Shown one piece after another: positions 23,746 to 32,040 of a stretch of 64,000 bases of DNA. Numbering within the stretch: position 1 is the first letter of the stretch; each line of letters opens with the position of its first letter. A program made the position numbers and the translations under genes. The DNA comes from Streptomyces sp. 6-11-2 (lineage in GTDB: Bacteria > Actinomycetota > Actinomycetes > Streptomycetales > Streptomycetaceae). The notes beneath the pieces were generated by a model, which saw only the letters and a program-made list of their open reading frames with translations, did no database searches and was not told the DNA's origin. Where the stretch lies: positions 2,542,001 through 2,606,000 of the forward strand of contig NZ_BJOR01000001.1 in NCBI RefSeq assembly GCF_006540305.1, written 5' to 3'.

Positions 23746-24000
23746 GGGGGCAAGGTCTACGCCGAAGCAACTCTGTTCGGCCCAAACCCCGTGGACACGC
23801 AACTCTGCGTCTACTTGAACGCACAGCACCCTTACGGCCCCGACGTCACCATCGCGTCTGCCTGCAAGAAGTTCGATGCCGGCACGGTGAAGGCGTCTGC
23901 CCCGCGACCCGCATGCGGCAACTACACCACCTGGGCCGCCGCGTTGTACAAGGGGAAAGTGATCTGGCAAGGCAGCACAGGGTACAAGGTCTTCTGCTAA
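23746..24000 (+). pseudogene. C-terminal fragment of a Cys-containing protein, possibly secreted
   Basis: A frame reading VYAEATLFGPNPVDTQL ... ACKKFDAGTVKA ... TTWAAALYKGKVIWQGS ... KVFC ends at a normal stop at 23998-24000, followed by a terminator. It has four Cys, resembling the end of a small extracellular protein. No family is recognised. The only start inside it is GTG at 23791 (69 aa) without a ribosome-binding site. Upstream the frame fuses into the XRE remnant, so it looks like a surviving 3' end. Confidence 0.4.
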
Positions 24001-24011
24001 CGCCTGCCCGA

Positions 24012-24048
24012 TAAGGGGCTCGCTGGAATCTCCCCGGCGAGCCCCTTA
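24012..24048 (+). terminator. Hairpin after the 24000 stop
   Basis: TAAGGGGCTCGC at 24012-24023 pairs with 24037-24048 (12 bp perfect). It sits 12 bases after the stop of the Cys-containing fragment, supporting the view that this 3' end once belonged to a real gene. Confidence 0.75.
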
Positions 24049-24268
24049 CTCGCGTGCTGGACAAAAAATAACCGGCCACCCTGCGCCATCAGACAGTGTG
24101 GAAATGAGTCCCGCTTGGGCTGCTCAGCAGCCTGTTTGGGCTGGGGAAACCCAGCGTGGGTACCGACGAACACGATTCAGGCTCGTCGCGATACGGCGGG
24201 CCTTCGTACTTTCGTGGTGTTGCACCTCTAGTCGACGGCCACGCATGGAGCGCGGCGAAGAAGCGTGC

Positions 24269-25123
24269 TCAACCGGCTGCTCGGCGGTACTTGCGGACCG
24301 CCAGCGTTCGGAACACCACGACAATCAGCACGGACCACAGCAACGATGCCCACACCGGGTGCTGCATGGGCCAGGCGTCCGGGACCGGATATCCCGCCGG
24401 GAGGTTGCCGAAGAGCTGACGGCATGCCTGCACGGTGGCGCTGAACGGGTTCCAGTTCGCGATGGTCTGCAAGAACGAGGGCATGTTCTCCGACGGCACG
24501 AACGCGTTCGAGATAAATGTCAGCGGGAACAGCCAGATCAGACCGCCGGAGGTAGCCGCCTCGGGGGTGCGTACGGACAGGCCGATCAACGCGCCGATCC
24601 ACGAGAACGCGTAGCCGAGCAGGAGGAGCAGGCCGAATCCGACCAGTACCTTGCCGAAGTTCTCGTGCGTGCGCCAGCCGACCAGGACGGCGACGACCGC
24701 GAGGACCACCAGGGTCAGGGCCGTCTGCACCAGGTCGGCGAGGGTGCGGCCGGTGAGGACCGCGCCGCGTGCCATGGGCAGCGAGCGGAACCGGTCGATG
24801 AGGCCCTTGTGCATGTCGTCGGCGATTCCCGCGCCGGCTCCAGCGGTGGCGAACGTGACGGTCTGCGCGAAGATGCCCGCCATCAGAAACTCGCGGTATC
24901 CGGAGGGGCTAAGGCCCGCACCCGGGACGTTGATCGAGCCGCCGAACACATAGCTGAACAGCACCACGAACATAATCGGCTGGATCAACCCAAAGATGAG
25001 CATCTCGGGGATCCGGGTCATGCGGATCAGATTGCGCTTGGCGACGACCATCGAGTCACGGACGGACTGGGTCAGGACGTTGCCGGACGGGGCGATCCGC
25101 GCGCTGTCGGTGGCAGCACTCAC
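24269..25123 (-). CDS. ABC-2 type permease (DrrB-like)
   Basis: The 284-aa membrane subunit of a drug-exporter ABC system has six hydrophobic segments. The ABC-2 landmarks are IPEMLIFGLIQPIMFVVLF in the first helix and the conserved DMHKGLIDRFRSLPMARGAV loop. SGGLIWLFPLTFISNAFV and PFSATVQACR lie near the end. The GTG start at 25123 overlaps the ATPase stop (TCA at 25120-25122 on the plus strand) by 4 bases, so translation is coupled. Best guess is export of a hydrophobic compound; the substrate is not deducible. A decayed relative lies 0.9 kb away. Confidence 0.93.
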   Translation of the reverse strand: MSAATDSARIAPSGNVLTQSVRDSMVVAKRNLIRMTRIPEMLIFGLIQPIMFVVLFSYVFGGSINVPGAGLSPSGYREFLMAGIFAQTVTFATAGAGAGIADDMHKGLIDRFRSLPMARGAVLTGRTLADLVQTALTLVVLAVVAVLVGWRTHENFGKVLVGFGLLLLLGYAFSWIGALIGLSVRTPEAATSGGLIWLFPLTFISNAFVPSENMPSFLQTIANWNPFSATVQACRQLFGNLPAGYPVPDAWPMQHPVWASLLWSVLIVVVFRTLAVRKYRRAAG

Positions 25124-26151
25124 TTGACGGTCTCCTTCTTGTGCCGGCGGTCCTTGGCGTCGGCGCCCCGGGCGCCGCTCGTGCCGTTCTCGTCCCCGGC
25201 CTCGGCCACATGGCCGGTCAGGGACAGGAACACGTCGTCCAGGGTCGGGCGGCGCAGACCGATGTCGTCTATCTCGATGCCGCGGGTGTCCAGCTCGCGG
25301 ATGATCTCGGCGAGGAGCTTCGCGCCGCCGGTGACGGGCGTGGTGATCTTGCGGGTGTGCTCCTCGACGGTGGTGTCGCCCTTGCCGAAGCCGCGCAGCA
25401 CCTCCATGGCGGTGGGGATGTGCTCGCGCTGGTGGACCACGACCTCGACGCGCTCGCCGCCGGTGCGGGCCTTGAGCTGGTCGGAGGTGCCGCGCGCGAT
25501 GACCCGGCCGTGGTCGACGACCGCTATCTCGTGCGCCAGATGGTCGGCCTCCTCCAGGTACTGCGTGGTGAGCAGCAGGGTGGTACCGCCGGAGACCAGC
25601 TGCTTGATGACCTCCCACAGCTGCTGGCGGTTGCGCGGGTCGAGGCCGGTCGTCGGCTCGTCCATGAACATCACCGGCGGGGAGACGACGAGCGCCGCCG
25701 CCAGGTCGAGCCGGCGGCGCATGCCTCCGGAGTAGGTCTTCGCCGGCCGGTCCGCGGCGTCGGCGAGGTTGAACTGCTCCAGCAGCTCCCCCGCCCTGGT
25801 CTTCGCCGCCGCGGCCCTCATCTGGTACAGCCGGCCGACCATCTCGAGGTTCTCGCGACCGGTCAGATACTCGTCGACGGCGGCGAACTGGCCGGACAGG
25901 CCGATCGAACGCCGCACCTCGTTGGGCTGCTTGAGAACGTCGAGACCCGCGACGACGGCCTTGCCGCTGTCGGGTCGCAGCAGCGTGGTCAGACAGCGGA
26001 CGGTGGTGGTCTTGCCCGCGCCGTTGGGCCCGAGCAGTCCCAGCACCGTGCCCTCGGGGACATCGAGGTCGACGCCGTCCAGAGCCCTTACGTCGCCGAA
26101 GGTCTTCACCAGACCTTCGGCATAGATGGCGCCTGGCATATGAGTCTCCAC
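25120..26151 (-). CDS. ABC transporter ATPase (DrrA-like)
   Basis: The 343-aa ATP-binding subunit has Walker A LLGPNGAGKTTT, Q-loop SGQFAAVDEYLTG, signature YSGGMRRRLDLAAALV, Walker B PPVMFMDEPTTGLDP and the H-region TTQYLEEADHLA. The extra C-terminal 100 residues, including the DDIGLRRPTLDDVFLSLTGH stretch (quoted to 20), are typical of DrrA/daunorubicin-resistance ATPases. The start is GTG at 26151 or ATG at 26139; family similarity begins at AIYAEGLVKTFG just after the latter. It is the first gene of the two-gene exporter operon. A palindrome lies about 115 bases upstream. Confidence 0.93.
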   Translation of the reverse strand: METHMPGAIYAEGLVKTFGDVRALDGVDLDVPEGTVLGLLGPNGAGKTTTVRCLTTLLRPDSGKAVVAGLDVLKQPNEVRRSIGLSGQFAAVDEYLTGRENLEMVGRLYQMRAAAAKTRAGELLEQFNLADAADRPAKTYSGGMRRRLDLAAALVVSPPVMFMDEPTTGLDPRNRQQLWEVIKQLVSGGTTLLLTTQYLEEADHLAHEIAVVDHGRVIARGTSDQLKARTGGERVEVVVHQREHIPTAMEVLRGFGKGDTTVEEHTRKITTPVTGGAKLLAEIIRELDTRGIEIDDIGLRRPTLDDVFLSLTGHVAEAGDENGTSGARGADAKDRRHKKETVK

Positions 26152-26264
26152 GTCGTCGGGGATGGTCGGAAAAGCCTAGAGAGGCAGGTGTTGTTCCGCA
26201 GGGAATTTTTGCCCGCGCCACGTCCGGGCAGGGGCAGGCCGCCTCGCGAACACGGCACACCATA

Positions 26265-26280
26265 ACGCGATGTATCGCGT
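26265..26280. promoter_or_regulatory. Palindrome ACGCGAT-GT-ATCGCGT upstream of the ABC exporter
   Basis: Two perfect 7-bp arms around a 2-base centre, in the non-coding gap before the DrrA-like gene. The size and symmetry fit a dimeric repressor operator. No regulator gene lies next to the exporter, so the binding protein is unknown. Confidence 0.45.
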
Positions 26281-26337
26281 CTGCTCAACGGATTTACCCG
26301 AACGAGTGATGAGGAGCTGATGACCTCCGCGTTCCGT

Positions 26338-26365
26338 CCGCCCGCCGCCGCCCGGCGGAGGGCGG
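26338..26365 (-). terminator. Hairpin after the threonine ammonia-lyase gene
   Basis: CCGCCC (26338-26343) pairs with GGGCGG (26360-26365), with an inner CCGCC/GGCGG stem. It begins directly after the stop codon. Confidence 0.55.
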
Positions 26366-26367
26366 GA

Positions 26368-27597
26368 TCAGTCGATGACGGTGTAGCCGGCCTCGCGCAG
26401 GGCCTGGCCGACCTCGGCGCAGTGCGCCGGACCCTTCGTCTCCAGATGCAGCTCCACCTCCGCCTCCGCGAGCCCGAGCCGAGGGTCGGTCCGGACGTGG
26501 CTGACGTCGAGGACGTTGGCGTCGACCGCCGACAGCACCCCCAGCAGCGTGGCGAGCGCGCCCGGCCGGTCGGTCAGCCGCAGGCTGACCGCCAGGTAGC
26601 GGCCCTGTGCGGCCATGCCGTACCGCAGCACCCGCTGGAGCAGCACCGGATCGACGTTCCCGCCGGACAGCACCGCCACCACCGGACCGGCCACGGGGCT
26701 CGAACAGCCCAGCAGCGCGGCGATCGGGCTCGCCCCGGCCGGCTCGACCACCAGCTTGGCCCGCTCCAGGCACAGCAGCAGCGCGGCGGACAACTCGTCC
26801 TCGGTGACCGTGCGCACCTCGTCCAGCAGTTCGCGCAGGATCCCGAACGGCACATCGCCCGGCCGGCCGACTCTGATGCCGTCGGCCATCGTCGCCGGAG
26901 TGCCGACCGTCACCGGGCGGCCTGCCGCCAGCGAGGGCGGGTACGCCGCCGAGCCCTCCGCCTGCACCCCGACGACCCGCACGTCCGGCCGCAGCGACTT
27001 CACCGCCACCGCGATACCGGCCGCGAGCCCGCCGCCGCCGATGCCGACGACGATCGTGCGCACCTGCGGGCACTGCTCCAGGATCTCCAGGCCCACCGTG
27101 CCCTGGCCCGCGATGATGTCGGGGTGGTCGAACGGGTGGATGAACACCGCGCCCGTGCGGGCCGCGTACTCCTCGGCTGCGGCCAGCGTCTCGTCGACTA
27201 CCTGGCCGTGCAGGCGCACCTCGGCGCCGTAGTCCTGTGTGGCGCTGATCTTCGGCAGCGGGGCGCCCTTGGGCATGAACACCGTGGAGTGCACCCCGAG
27301 CAGCGACGACGCCAGCGCGACGCCCTGCGCGTGGTTGCCGGCGCTCGCGGCCACCACCCCGGCGGCACGCTCCTCGGGCAGCAGCCCCGCGATCCGGACG
27401 TAGGCGCCGCGCAGCTTGAACGAACCCGTCCGCTGGAGGTTCTCGCACTTCAGGTGCACCGGCGCGCCCACCAGGTCGGACAGGTACCTGCTGCCCTCCA
27501 TCGCGGTCACCCGCGCCACCCCGGAGAGCATCTTCTGCGCGCCGCGCACATCGTCCAGGGTGACGGGCCAGGGGGAGCCGGCCGTGCTGTAGCTCAT
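26368..27597 (-). CDS. ilvA: Threonine ammonia-lyase (threonine dehydratase) with ACT domain
   Basis: A PLP enzyme deaminating L-threonine to 2-oxobutyrate, precursor of isoleucine and propionyl-CoA. The 409-aa product has the Schiff-base lysine K61 in RTGSFKLRGA, the phosphate-binding GIGGGGLAAG and the substrate loop SAGNHAQG. From about residue 335 a single ACT regulatory domain follows (AVSLRLTDRPGALATLL ... VSHVRTDPRLG). One ACT domain and about 400 aa is the short form, so it could be the catabolic (TdcB-like) enzyme; symbol ilvA is used loosely. Divergent from the MarR gene across 143 bp. Confidence 0.92.
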   Translation of the reverse strand: MSYSTAGSPWPVTLDDVRGAQKMLSGVARVTAMEGSRYLSDLVGAPVHLKCENLQRTGSFKLRGAYVRIAGLLPEERAAGVVAASAGNHAQGVALASSLLGVHSTVFMPKGAPLPKISATQDYGAEVRLHGQVVDETLAAAEEYAARTGAVFIHPFDHPDIIAGQGTVGLEILEQCPQVRTIVVGIGGGGLAAGIAVAVKSLRPDVRVVGVQAEGSAAYPPSLAAGRPVTVGTPATMADGIRVGRPGDVPFGILRELLDEVRTVTEDELSAALLLCLERAKLVVEPAGASPIAALLGCSSPVAGPVVAVLSGGNVDPVLLQRVLRYGMAAQGRYLAVSLRLTDRPGALATLLGVLSAVDANVLDVSHVRTDPRLGLAEAEVELHLETKGPAHCAEVGQALREAGYTVID

Positions 27598-27740
27598 GCC
27601 TCAAGTCTCGCAGTTCGCGGGCCGCGGACACCGTTGTGACCATCCTCCGAGACCGGATGGCGCAGCGCCGGTACGACTTGCCCCCCGGCCGCGTAACCTG
27701 TCCCCCAACCCAGCAGCTCTCCAGAAGTGAGCCCCCGGCC

Positions 27741-28256
27741 ATGCCCACAACACCCGACATGTCGACGGACATGACGACCGGCGGTGACACCGGTCTCCTC
27801 GACACCCTCCAGCACGAGGTGGCGGTCTTCGCCCGCCGGGCCGAGCAGACTCGCCTCGGCGGCGTCGGACAGGTGCGCAACTCCATGGACCGCGCCGCGT
27901 ACCTGCTGCTCAACCGCCTCGACAAAGAGGGTCCGATGGGCGTCAAGGCGCTCGCCGCGAGCATGGGCATCGACTCCTCCACCGTCACCCGTCAGGTGGC
28001 GCCGCTCGTCGACACCGGCCTCGTCAAGCGCACCTCGCACCCCGAGGACGGGCGGGCCGTGGTGCTCCAGCTCTCCCCGCGCGGGCTGTCGCGGCTGGAG
28101 GAGGTCCGCTCGTCCAGGCGGCAGCTGATGGCCGAGCTGACCCAGGACTGGGAGCCGGCGGAGCGCGAGGCCTTCTGCTCACTGCTGACCCGCTTCAACC
28201 ACGCCCTCTCCGCCCGCCAGGGCATACCGCAGACGGACTCGCCCTCGGCGTCGTAG
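27741..28256 (+). CDS. MarR-family transcriptional regulator
   Basis: The 171-aa winged-helix regulator shows the MarR core: MDRAAYLLLNRLDKEGPMGV, then the recognition helix region MGIDSSTVTRQVAPLVDTGL and the wing RTSHPEDGRAVVLQLSPRG. A helical dimerisation tail follows. The open frame begins earlier, but ATG at 27741 is the first plausible start; the N-terminal 20 residues are Thr/Met-rich and low complexity. It is divergent from the threonine ammonia-lyase gene, an arrangement compatible with regulating it, though no operator was identified. Confidence 0.9.
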   Translation: MPTTPDMSTDMTTGGDTGLLDTLQHEVAVFARRAEQTRLGGVGQVRNSMDRAAYLLLNRLDKEGPMGVKALAASMGIDSSTVTRQVAPLVDTGLVKRTSHPEDGRAVVLQLSPRGLSRLEEVRSSRRQLMAELTQDWEPAEREAFCSLLTRFNHALSARQGIPQTDSPSAS

Positions 28257-28411
28257 AGCCGCCACCGGGCGCGGGCCGACGGGTGTGAACGCGGCCCTTG
28301 ACCGACGGTCGGTCCCTCCCCTCATATGAGACCGGGCCCTCGTCGTGCCCGGTTCAGGAGGCCGTGCGAGAAAGGGTCCCGCGGTCACGGTCGCCCTTGG
28401 GGGGAGGCGCG

Positions 28412-28915
28412 GTGCGAGAACGGCAGTCGGCCCAAGGGGCTCGCCGGGCCCGGGAGTTCGAGGCGTTCGTCGCGGGCGCGGCCGGGCGGCTGCTGCATGC
28501 CGCCACGCTGCTCACCGCCGAGGCCCCCGGCGACAACCCGCGCGCGCGACGTCTGCTGACCCTCGCCCTGGCGCACACGTACGCGTGCTGGGACCGGCTG
28601 CGCGGCGAGGACCCGTACAACCACGCCCGCCGGCATCTGGCCGCCCGCTTCGCCCGCGAGGCATGGCATCAGCGCGGCGCTCCGGGCCGCGCCCGCCGGA
28701 GGCCACCCGGCGCCCTGGCCGCGCTCACTTCCCAGGAGCGCCTGATCATCGTTCTCAGGCTGTACGAGGGGGTGGCCGAGGAACAGGCGGCAGCCCTGCT
28801 GGGCCTGCCCACGGACCGCGTCCGCGTCATCTGCGACCGCGCGATCACCACGCTCACCCGCACTCCGGCGAGCCCGGCACCGCCGGTCGGCGACGCCGAG
28901 GCGGCAACGTCATGA
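28412..28915 (+). CDS. Sigma-70-like protein (SigE/ECF-type, region 4 HTH)
   Basis: A 167-aa protein whose C-terminal half reads as sigma region 4: LTSQERLIIVLRLYEGVAEE then AAALLGLPTDRVRVICDRAI. The N-terminal half (FEAFVAGAAGRLLHAATLLT ... LALAHTYACWDRL) resembles the region 2 of actinobacterial SigE-like ECF factors but looks degenerate. It may be a weak or atypical sigma factor. The GTG at 28412 with GGAGG 5 bases before it is the start. It overlaps the next micro-ORF by 4 bases (ATGA at 28912), forming a tight three-gene unit. Confidence 0.7.
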   Translation: MRERQSAQGARRAREFEAFVAGAAGRLLHAATLLTAEAPGDNPRARRLLTLALAHTYACWDRLRGEDPYNHARRHLAARFAREAWHQRGAPGRARRRPPGALAALTSQERLIIVLRLYEGVAEEQAAALLGLPTDRVRVICDRAITTLTRTPASPAPPVGDAEAATS

Positions 28916-29040
28916 GTGGAACGAGCGGCGTGTGCGGCTTGAGCGGCTCATGTGGTCTGAGAGGCGCATGCGGCGCGAGTGACCTGTGCGGCGGCGTGTG
29001 CGGCCCGAGCGAACGACCGGACAGATGGAGGCGGCCGTGA
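28912..29040 (+). CDS. Micro-ORF encoding a Cys-hexad repeat peptide
   Basis: A 42-codon frame starts at ATG 28912, overlapping the stop of the sigma-like gene (ATGA). It ends at TGA 29038-29040, overlapping the GTG of the next gene (GTGA), so it exactly fills the gap with two 4-bp overlaps. The peptide has Cys at positions 8, 14, 20, 26 and 30, that is C-G-x4 hexads (VCGLSGSCGLRGACGASDLC) followed by CGGVCG and a basic Arg/Pro tail. It is too short for most gene finders and has no known family. It could be a metal- or redox-sensing peptide, or merely a translated DNA repeat (an 18-bp unit at DNA level). Confidence 0.4.
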   Translation: MSGTSGVCGLSGSCGLRGACGASDLCGGVCGPSERPDRWRRP

Positions 29041-29285
29041 ACAGGGCCGAGCGGGAGGCGACCGTACGGCGGATCCTGGAACAGCGTCCGCCGCAGGTGC
29101 CCACCGAGCTGTACGAGGAGGCCGTGCGCCGCGGAGGACGGATGCTGCGCCGCCGTACAGCCGCCCGCCGGTTGATGTGGCTGGTGCTGGCCGCGGCGGC
29201 CGTCGCCTTCACGGTGTGGGCGCTCACGGCGCGCCCCTGGGTGGAGCCGCCGTCGCAGACGACTCCACCCGTGACCGGCTGGTAA
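29037..29285 (+). CDS. Small single-pass membrane protein after the sigma-like gene
   Basis: An 82-aa protein: about 45 charged, helical N-terminal residues (NRAEREATVRRILEQRPPQV), a basic stop-transfer region (GGRMLRRRTAARR), one transmembrane helix (LMWLVLAAAAVAFTVWAL) and a short Pro/Thr exterior. The GTG at 29037 has GGAGG 5 bases upstream; ATG at 29025 is an alternative. A short cytoplasmic helix plus one membrane helix, downstream of a sigma-like gene, is what a minimal anti-sigma factor would look like. That is inference from position and layout only. Its stop is 3 bases from the convergent metB stop. Confidence 0.7.
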   Translation: MNRAEREATVRRILEQRPPQVPTELYEEAVRRGGRMLRRRTAARRLMWLVLAAAAVAFTVWALTARPWVEPPSQTTPPVTGW

Positions 29286-29288
29286 CCC

Positions 29289-30443
29289 CTAGCCGAGGGC
29301 CTGCCTCAGGTCCTCGAGCAGGTCGTCGACGTTCTCGATGCCCACGGACAGGCGCACCAGGTCCCCGGGGACCTCCAGCGCGGAGCCCACCACGGACGCG
29401 TGCGTCATGCGCCCGGGGTGCTCGATCAGGGACTCGACGCCGCCCAGGGACTCGCCGAGCGTGAACACCTTGGCACGGTTGCAGACCTCGACGGCCGCCT
29501 CCTCGCCGCCCTCGACCCGGAAGGAGATCATGCCGCCGAACGCCTTCATCTGCTTGGCGGCCACCTCGTGACCGGGGTGCTCCGGCAGGCCCGGGTAGAG
29601 GACCTGCGTCACGCGCGCGTGCCGGGACAGCATGTCGGCGACCTTCGTCGCGTTCTCGCTGTGCCGGTCCATGCGCACCGCGAGCGTCTTGGTGCCGCGC
29701 AGCACCAGCCAGGAGTCGAAGGGGCCGGCGACGGCGCCCATCGCGTTCTGGTGGAACGCCAGTTCCTCGCCCAGCCCTTCGTCGCCGACGATCAGCGCGC
29801 CGCCGACGACGTCCGAGTGGCCGCCCATGTACTTGGTCAGCGAGTGCACGACCACGTCCGCGCCGAGCGCGAGCGGCTGCTGGAGGTACGGCGTGGCGAA
29901 GGTGTTGTCGACGACGAGCCTCGCGCCCGCGTCCCGGGCGACCTGAGCGATGGCGGCGATGTCGGTGATGCCGAGCAGCGGGTTGGAGGGGGTCTCCACC
30001 CACACGGCCTTGGTCTTCGGGGTGATGGCGGCCCGTACCGCGGCCGGGTCGGAGGTGTCCGCGACCGACCACTCCACGCCCCACCGGGAAACGACCTTGG
30101 CGAACAGGCGGAAGGTACCGCCGTAGGCGTCGTTGGGGATGACGACGTGGTCGCCGGGGCTGAGCAGCGTACGCAACAGGCAGTCCTCGGCCGCCAGTCC
30201 GGACGCGAACGCAAGTCCGCGGCGACCGCCCTCCAGGGCGGCGAGGTTCTCTTCCAGGGCGGTCCTGGTCGGGTTGGCGCTGCGGCTGTACTCATAGCCG
30301 TCGCGCAGACCGCCCACGCCGTCCTGCTTGTAGGTCGAGACCTGGTAGATCGGCGGGACGACCGCCCCGGTCCGGGGGTCGGCGGTGTTGCCCGCGTGAA
30401 TCGCGAGCGTCTCGAAGTGCTCACTGATGTGCCTGTCGCTCAT
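29289..30443 (-). CDS. metB: Cystathionine gamma-synthase / Cys-Met metabolism PLP enzyme
   Basis: A PLP-dependent transsulfuration enzyme, joining cysteine and an activated homoserine into cystathionine. The 384-aa product shows the family signature VVHSLTKYMGGHSDVVGG with the PLP lysine at K204. Other landmarks are YEYSRSANPTR near the N-terminus, SGLAAEDCLL, ETPSNPLL and the C-terminal ESLGGVESLIEHPGRMTHA. Several enzymes of the class (MetB, cystathionine gamma-lyase) share these, so the exact reaction is not certain. The ATG at 30443 matches the family N-terminus (HFETLAIHAG). Confidence 0.9.
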   Translation of the reverse strand: MSDRHISEHFETLAIHAGNTADPRTGAVVPPIYQVSTYKQDGVGGLRDGYEYSRSANPTRTALEENLAALEGGRRGLAFASGLAAEDCLLRTLLSPGDHVVIPNDAYGGTFRLFAKVVSRWGVEWSVADTSDPAAVRAAITPKTKAVWVETPSNPLLGITDIAAIAQVARDAGARLVVDNTFATPYLQQPLALGADVVVHSLTKYMGGHSDVVGGALIVGDEGLGEELAFHQNAMGAVAGPFDSWLVLRGTKTLAVRMDRHSENATKVADMLSRHARVTQVLYPGLPEHPGHEVAAKQMKAFGGMISFRVEGGEEAAVEVCNRAKVFTLGESLGGVESLIEHPGRMTHASVVGSALEVPGDLVRLSVGIENVDDLLEDLRQALG

Positions 30444-30573
30444 GAGCCCGAGGGTAATGCGCTTGTGGGGGTGGTGGCGGACGGCGGGGCCCGGGTGCCC
30501 GGGAGGCCCGGGTTGTCCACAGGTTCGCGGCACAGGTTGGCCAAGTGTCGGCGCCGTCTGGTTCGCTTGTCGC

Positions 30574-31692
30574 ATGGAGATTTTCTGGGTCCTGATGGCG
30601 CTGGCCATGCTGGGCTTCGTGCTGGTCCCGTTCCTCAGGCGCAGGCGTGCCGGCATCGAGCAGGTGGCACCCGGACACCCGGACGCCGCGGACCCGGCGA
30701 ACTACGGATTCGTCCGGCAGGAGGAGCTCGACGTCCGCATGCCCGGACCGGACCAGGACCTGGTGGACGTCCTGGAGCTGGTGCAGCGCACGCAGGACTA
30801 CCGCGCGGCCTCCCAGCTCCTGGCGGGCACGGAGAAGGAGGGCGAGCTGCGCTGGCAGCGGATCCAGGCCTTCGCCGGGGCGGCCTCGCTGGAGCTCCAG
30901 CAGCGGCCGGGCGGGGTCAGCGAGGCGCCCGGCGGGCAGTGGCTGCGGGTGTGGCGGGCCGAGGCGCCCAAGGACCCGGGCGGCGCGGCGGTGCACGCCG
31001 AGTTCCTGGTGCAGCAGGCATGGCGTACGGCGACGCCGGGCACGGACGAGTTCCGGATCATCATGGAGGAGGCCCGGGAGGCGTGCGGGCAGGCGGCGCT
31101 GCTGGCCCCGGGCGACCCGGTCCCGTACATCGTCGAGCTGTCCGTGGCGCGGGGCCTGGCGTACTCGCAGCCGGAGTTCGAGAAGCTGTGGCTGAAGATC
31201 CTCGACCGGGCGCCGGCCCACACGGGGGCACATCTGGCGGCCCTGCACTACTGGTGCGAGAAGTGGCACGGCTCGCGTGAGCTGGCGTACTCCTTCGCGG
31301 AGGCCGCCGCGGCCCGTGCGCCCCGGGGCTCGCTGCTGGCGGCCATGCCGCTGTTCGCGGTCTTCGAGCACCTTCCCGAGGTCAACCTGGTGAGTGGCTT
31401 CTACCAGAGCGAGGTCGTGACCAAGGCGGTCCACGGCGCGCTCTTCGCGGTGCACGCGGCCCGTCCCGACGACCCGATGCTCGCCCATGTCCGCCATCTG
31501 CTGCTCTTCTTCCTGGTCCGCTCCGAGCGCTGGGCGGAGGCGATGAGTCAGCTGATACACGTCGACGGCCATGTGGGTGCGGTGCCGTGGACCCTGTCCG
31601 AGGACCCGGCGGCGGAGTTCGCCGTCCACCGGGCCCTGGCCGTGGCGGGCTACGAGGCCAACGGCGGCAGCCCGGCGACACTGCGCCACTGA
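30574..31692 (+). CDS. Conserved hypothetical protein with N-terminal membrane anchor
   Basis: The 372-aa product starts with one hydrophobic helix (MEIFWVLMALAMLGFVLVPF) and a basic RRRRAG stop-transfer motif. A 340-residue soluble, mainly helical domain follows, rich in W, L and A (YRAASQLLAG, WLRVWRAEAPKDPGGAAVHA, HYWCEKWHGSRELAYSFAEA). The helical pairs suggest a TPR-like or alpha-solenoid fold. No catalytic motif is recognised. ATG at 30574 begins the anchor; the open frame upstream lacks a plausible start. Divergent from metB by 130 bp. Confidence 0.75.
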   Translation: MEIFWVLMALAMLGFVLVPFLRRRRAGIEQVAPGHPDAADPANYGFVRQEELDVRMPGPDQDLVDVLELVQRTQDYRAASQLLAGTEKEGELRWQRIQAFAGAASLELQQRPGGVSEAPGGQWLRVWRAEAPKDPGGAAVHAEFLVQQAWRTATPGTDEFRIIMEEAREACGQAALLAPGDPVPYIVELSVARGLAYSQPEFEKLWLKILDRAPAHTGAHLAALHYWCEKWHGSRELAYSFAEAAAARAPRGSLLAAMPLFAVFEHLPEVNLVSGFYQSEVVTKAVHGALFAVHAARPDDPMLAHVRHLLLFFLVRSERWAEAMSQLIHVDGHVGAVPWTLSEDPAAEFAVHRALAVAGYEANGGSPATLRH

Positions 31693-32040
31693 GCGGTCCC
31701 GGCAGCGCGGCCGGACAGGCTCGCCCACCGGGTCGACCGCCTGGCCCCGCGGCGGCGGAAGCCGGTGCGCCCGCCGGAATGACGGCGGCGGCAGGATCGT
31801 TCTACCGAATGCCGTCGCCCGCGCACGCGGGAGCGGCGAAACCGACGGGCCCGTTGTGACGGACGGGCCCGCCCCACACCGACGGGGAGACCCCGTGCTC
31901 TCCGGCCGTGCTTCCGGGGAGCCGAGCGCCAGTTCCGGCAGCTCCCGACGGGCGTGTGGACGACCCTGATGGGCTACCAGGGCGGCGCGACCGGCTGCGG
32001 GGCCTCGGCCGGTCGGCCTCCGCCTTCCACCGCCTCGCGG
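31693..32040. other. 348-bp intergenic gap between convergent genes
   Basis: Lies between the 30574 gene and msrA. It contains short repeats of ACGGGCCCG and GC-rich inverted segments around 31850-31880 that may act as terminators. No convincing gene was found. Confidence 0.5.

Noticed and set aside
24269..26151. Antibiotic biosynthetic cluster marked by the DrrAB-like exporter
   Set aside because: No polyketide, peptide or tailoring genes lie nearby; flanks are core metabolism.
30444..30573. Possible SAM riboswitch before metB
   Set aside because: The gap is only 130 bp and shared with a divergent gene; no SAM-type folded region could be recognised.
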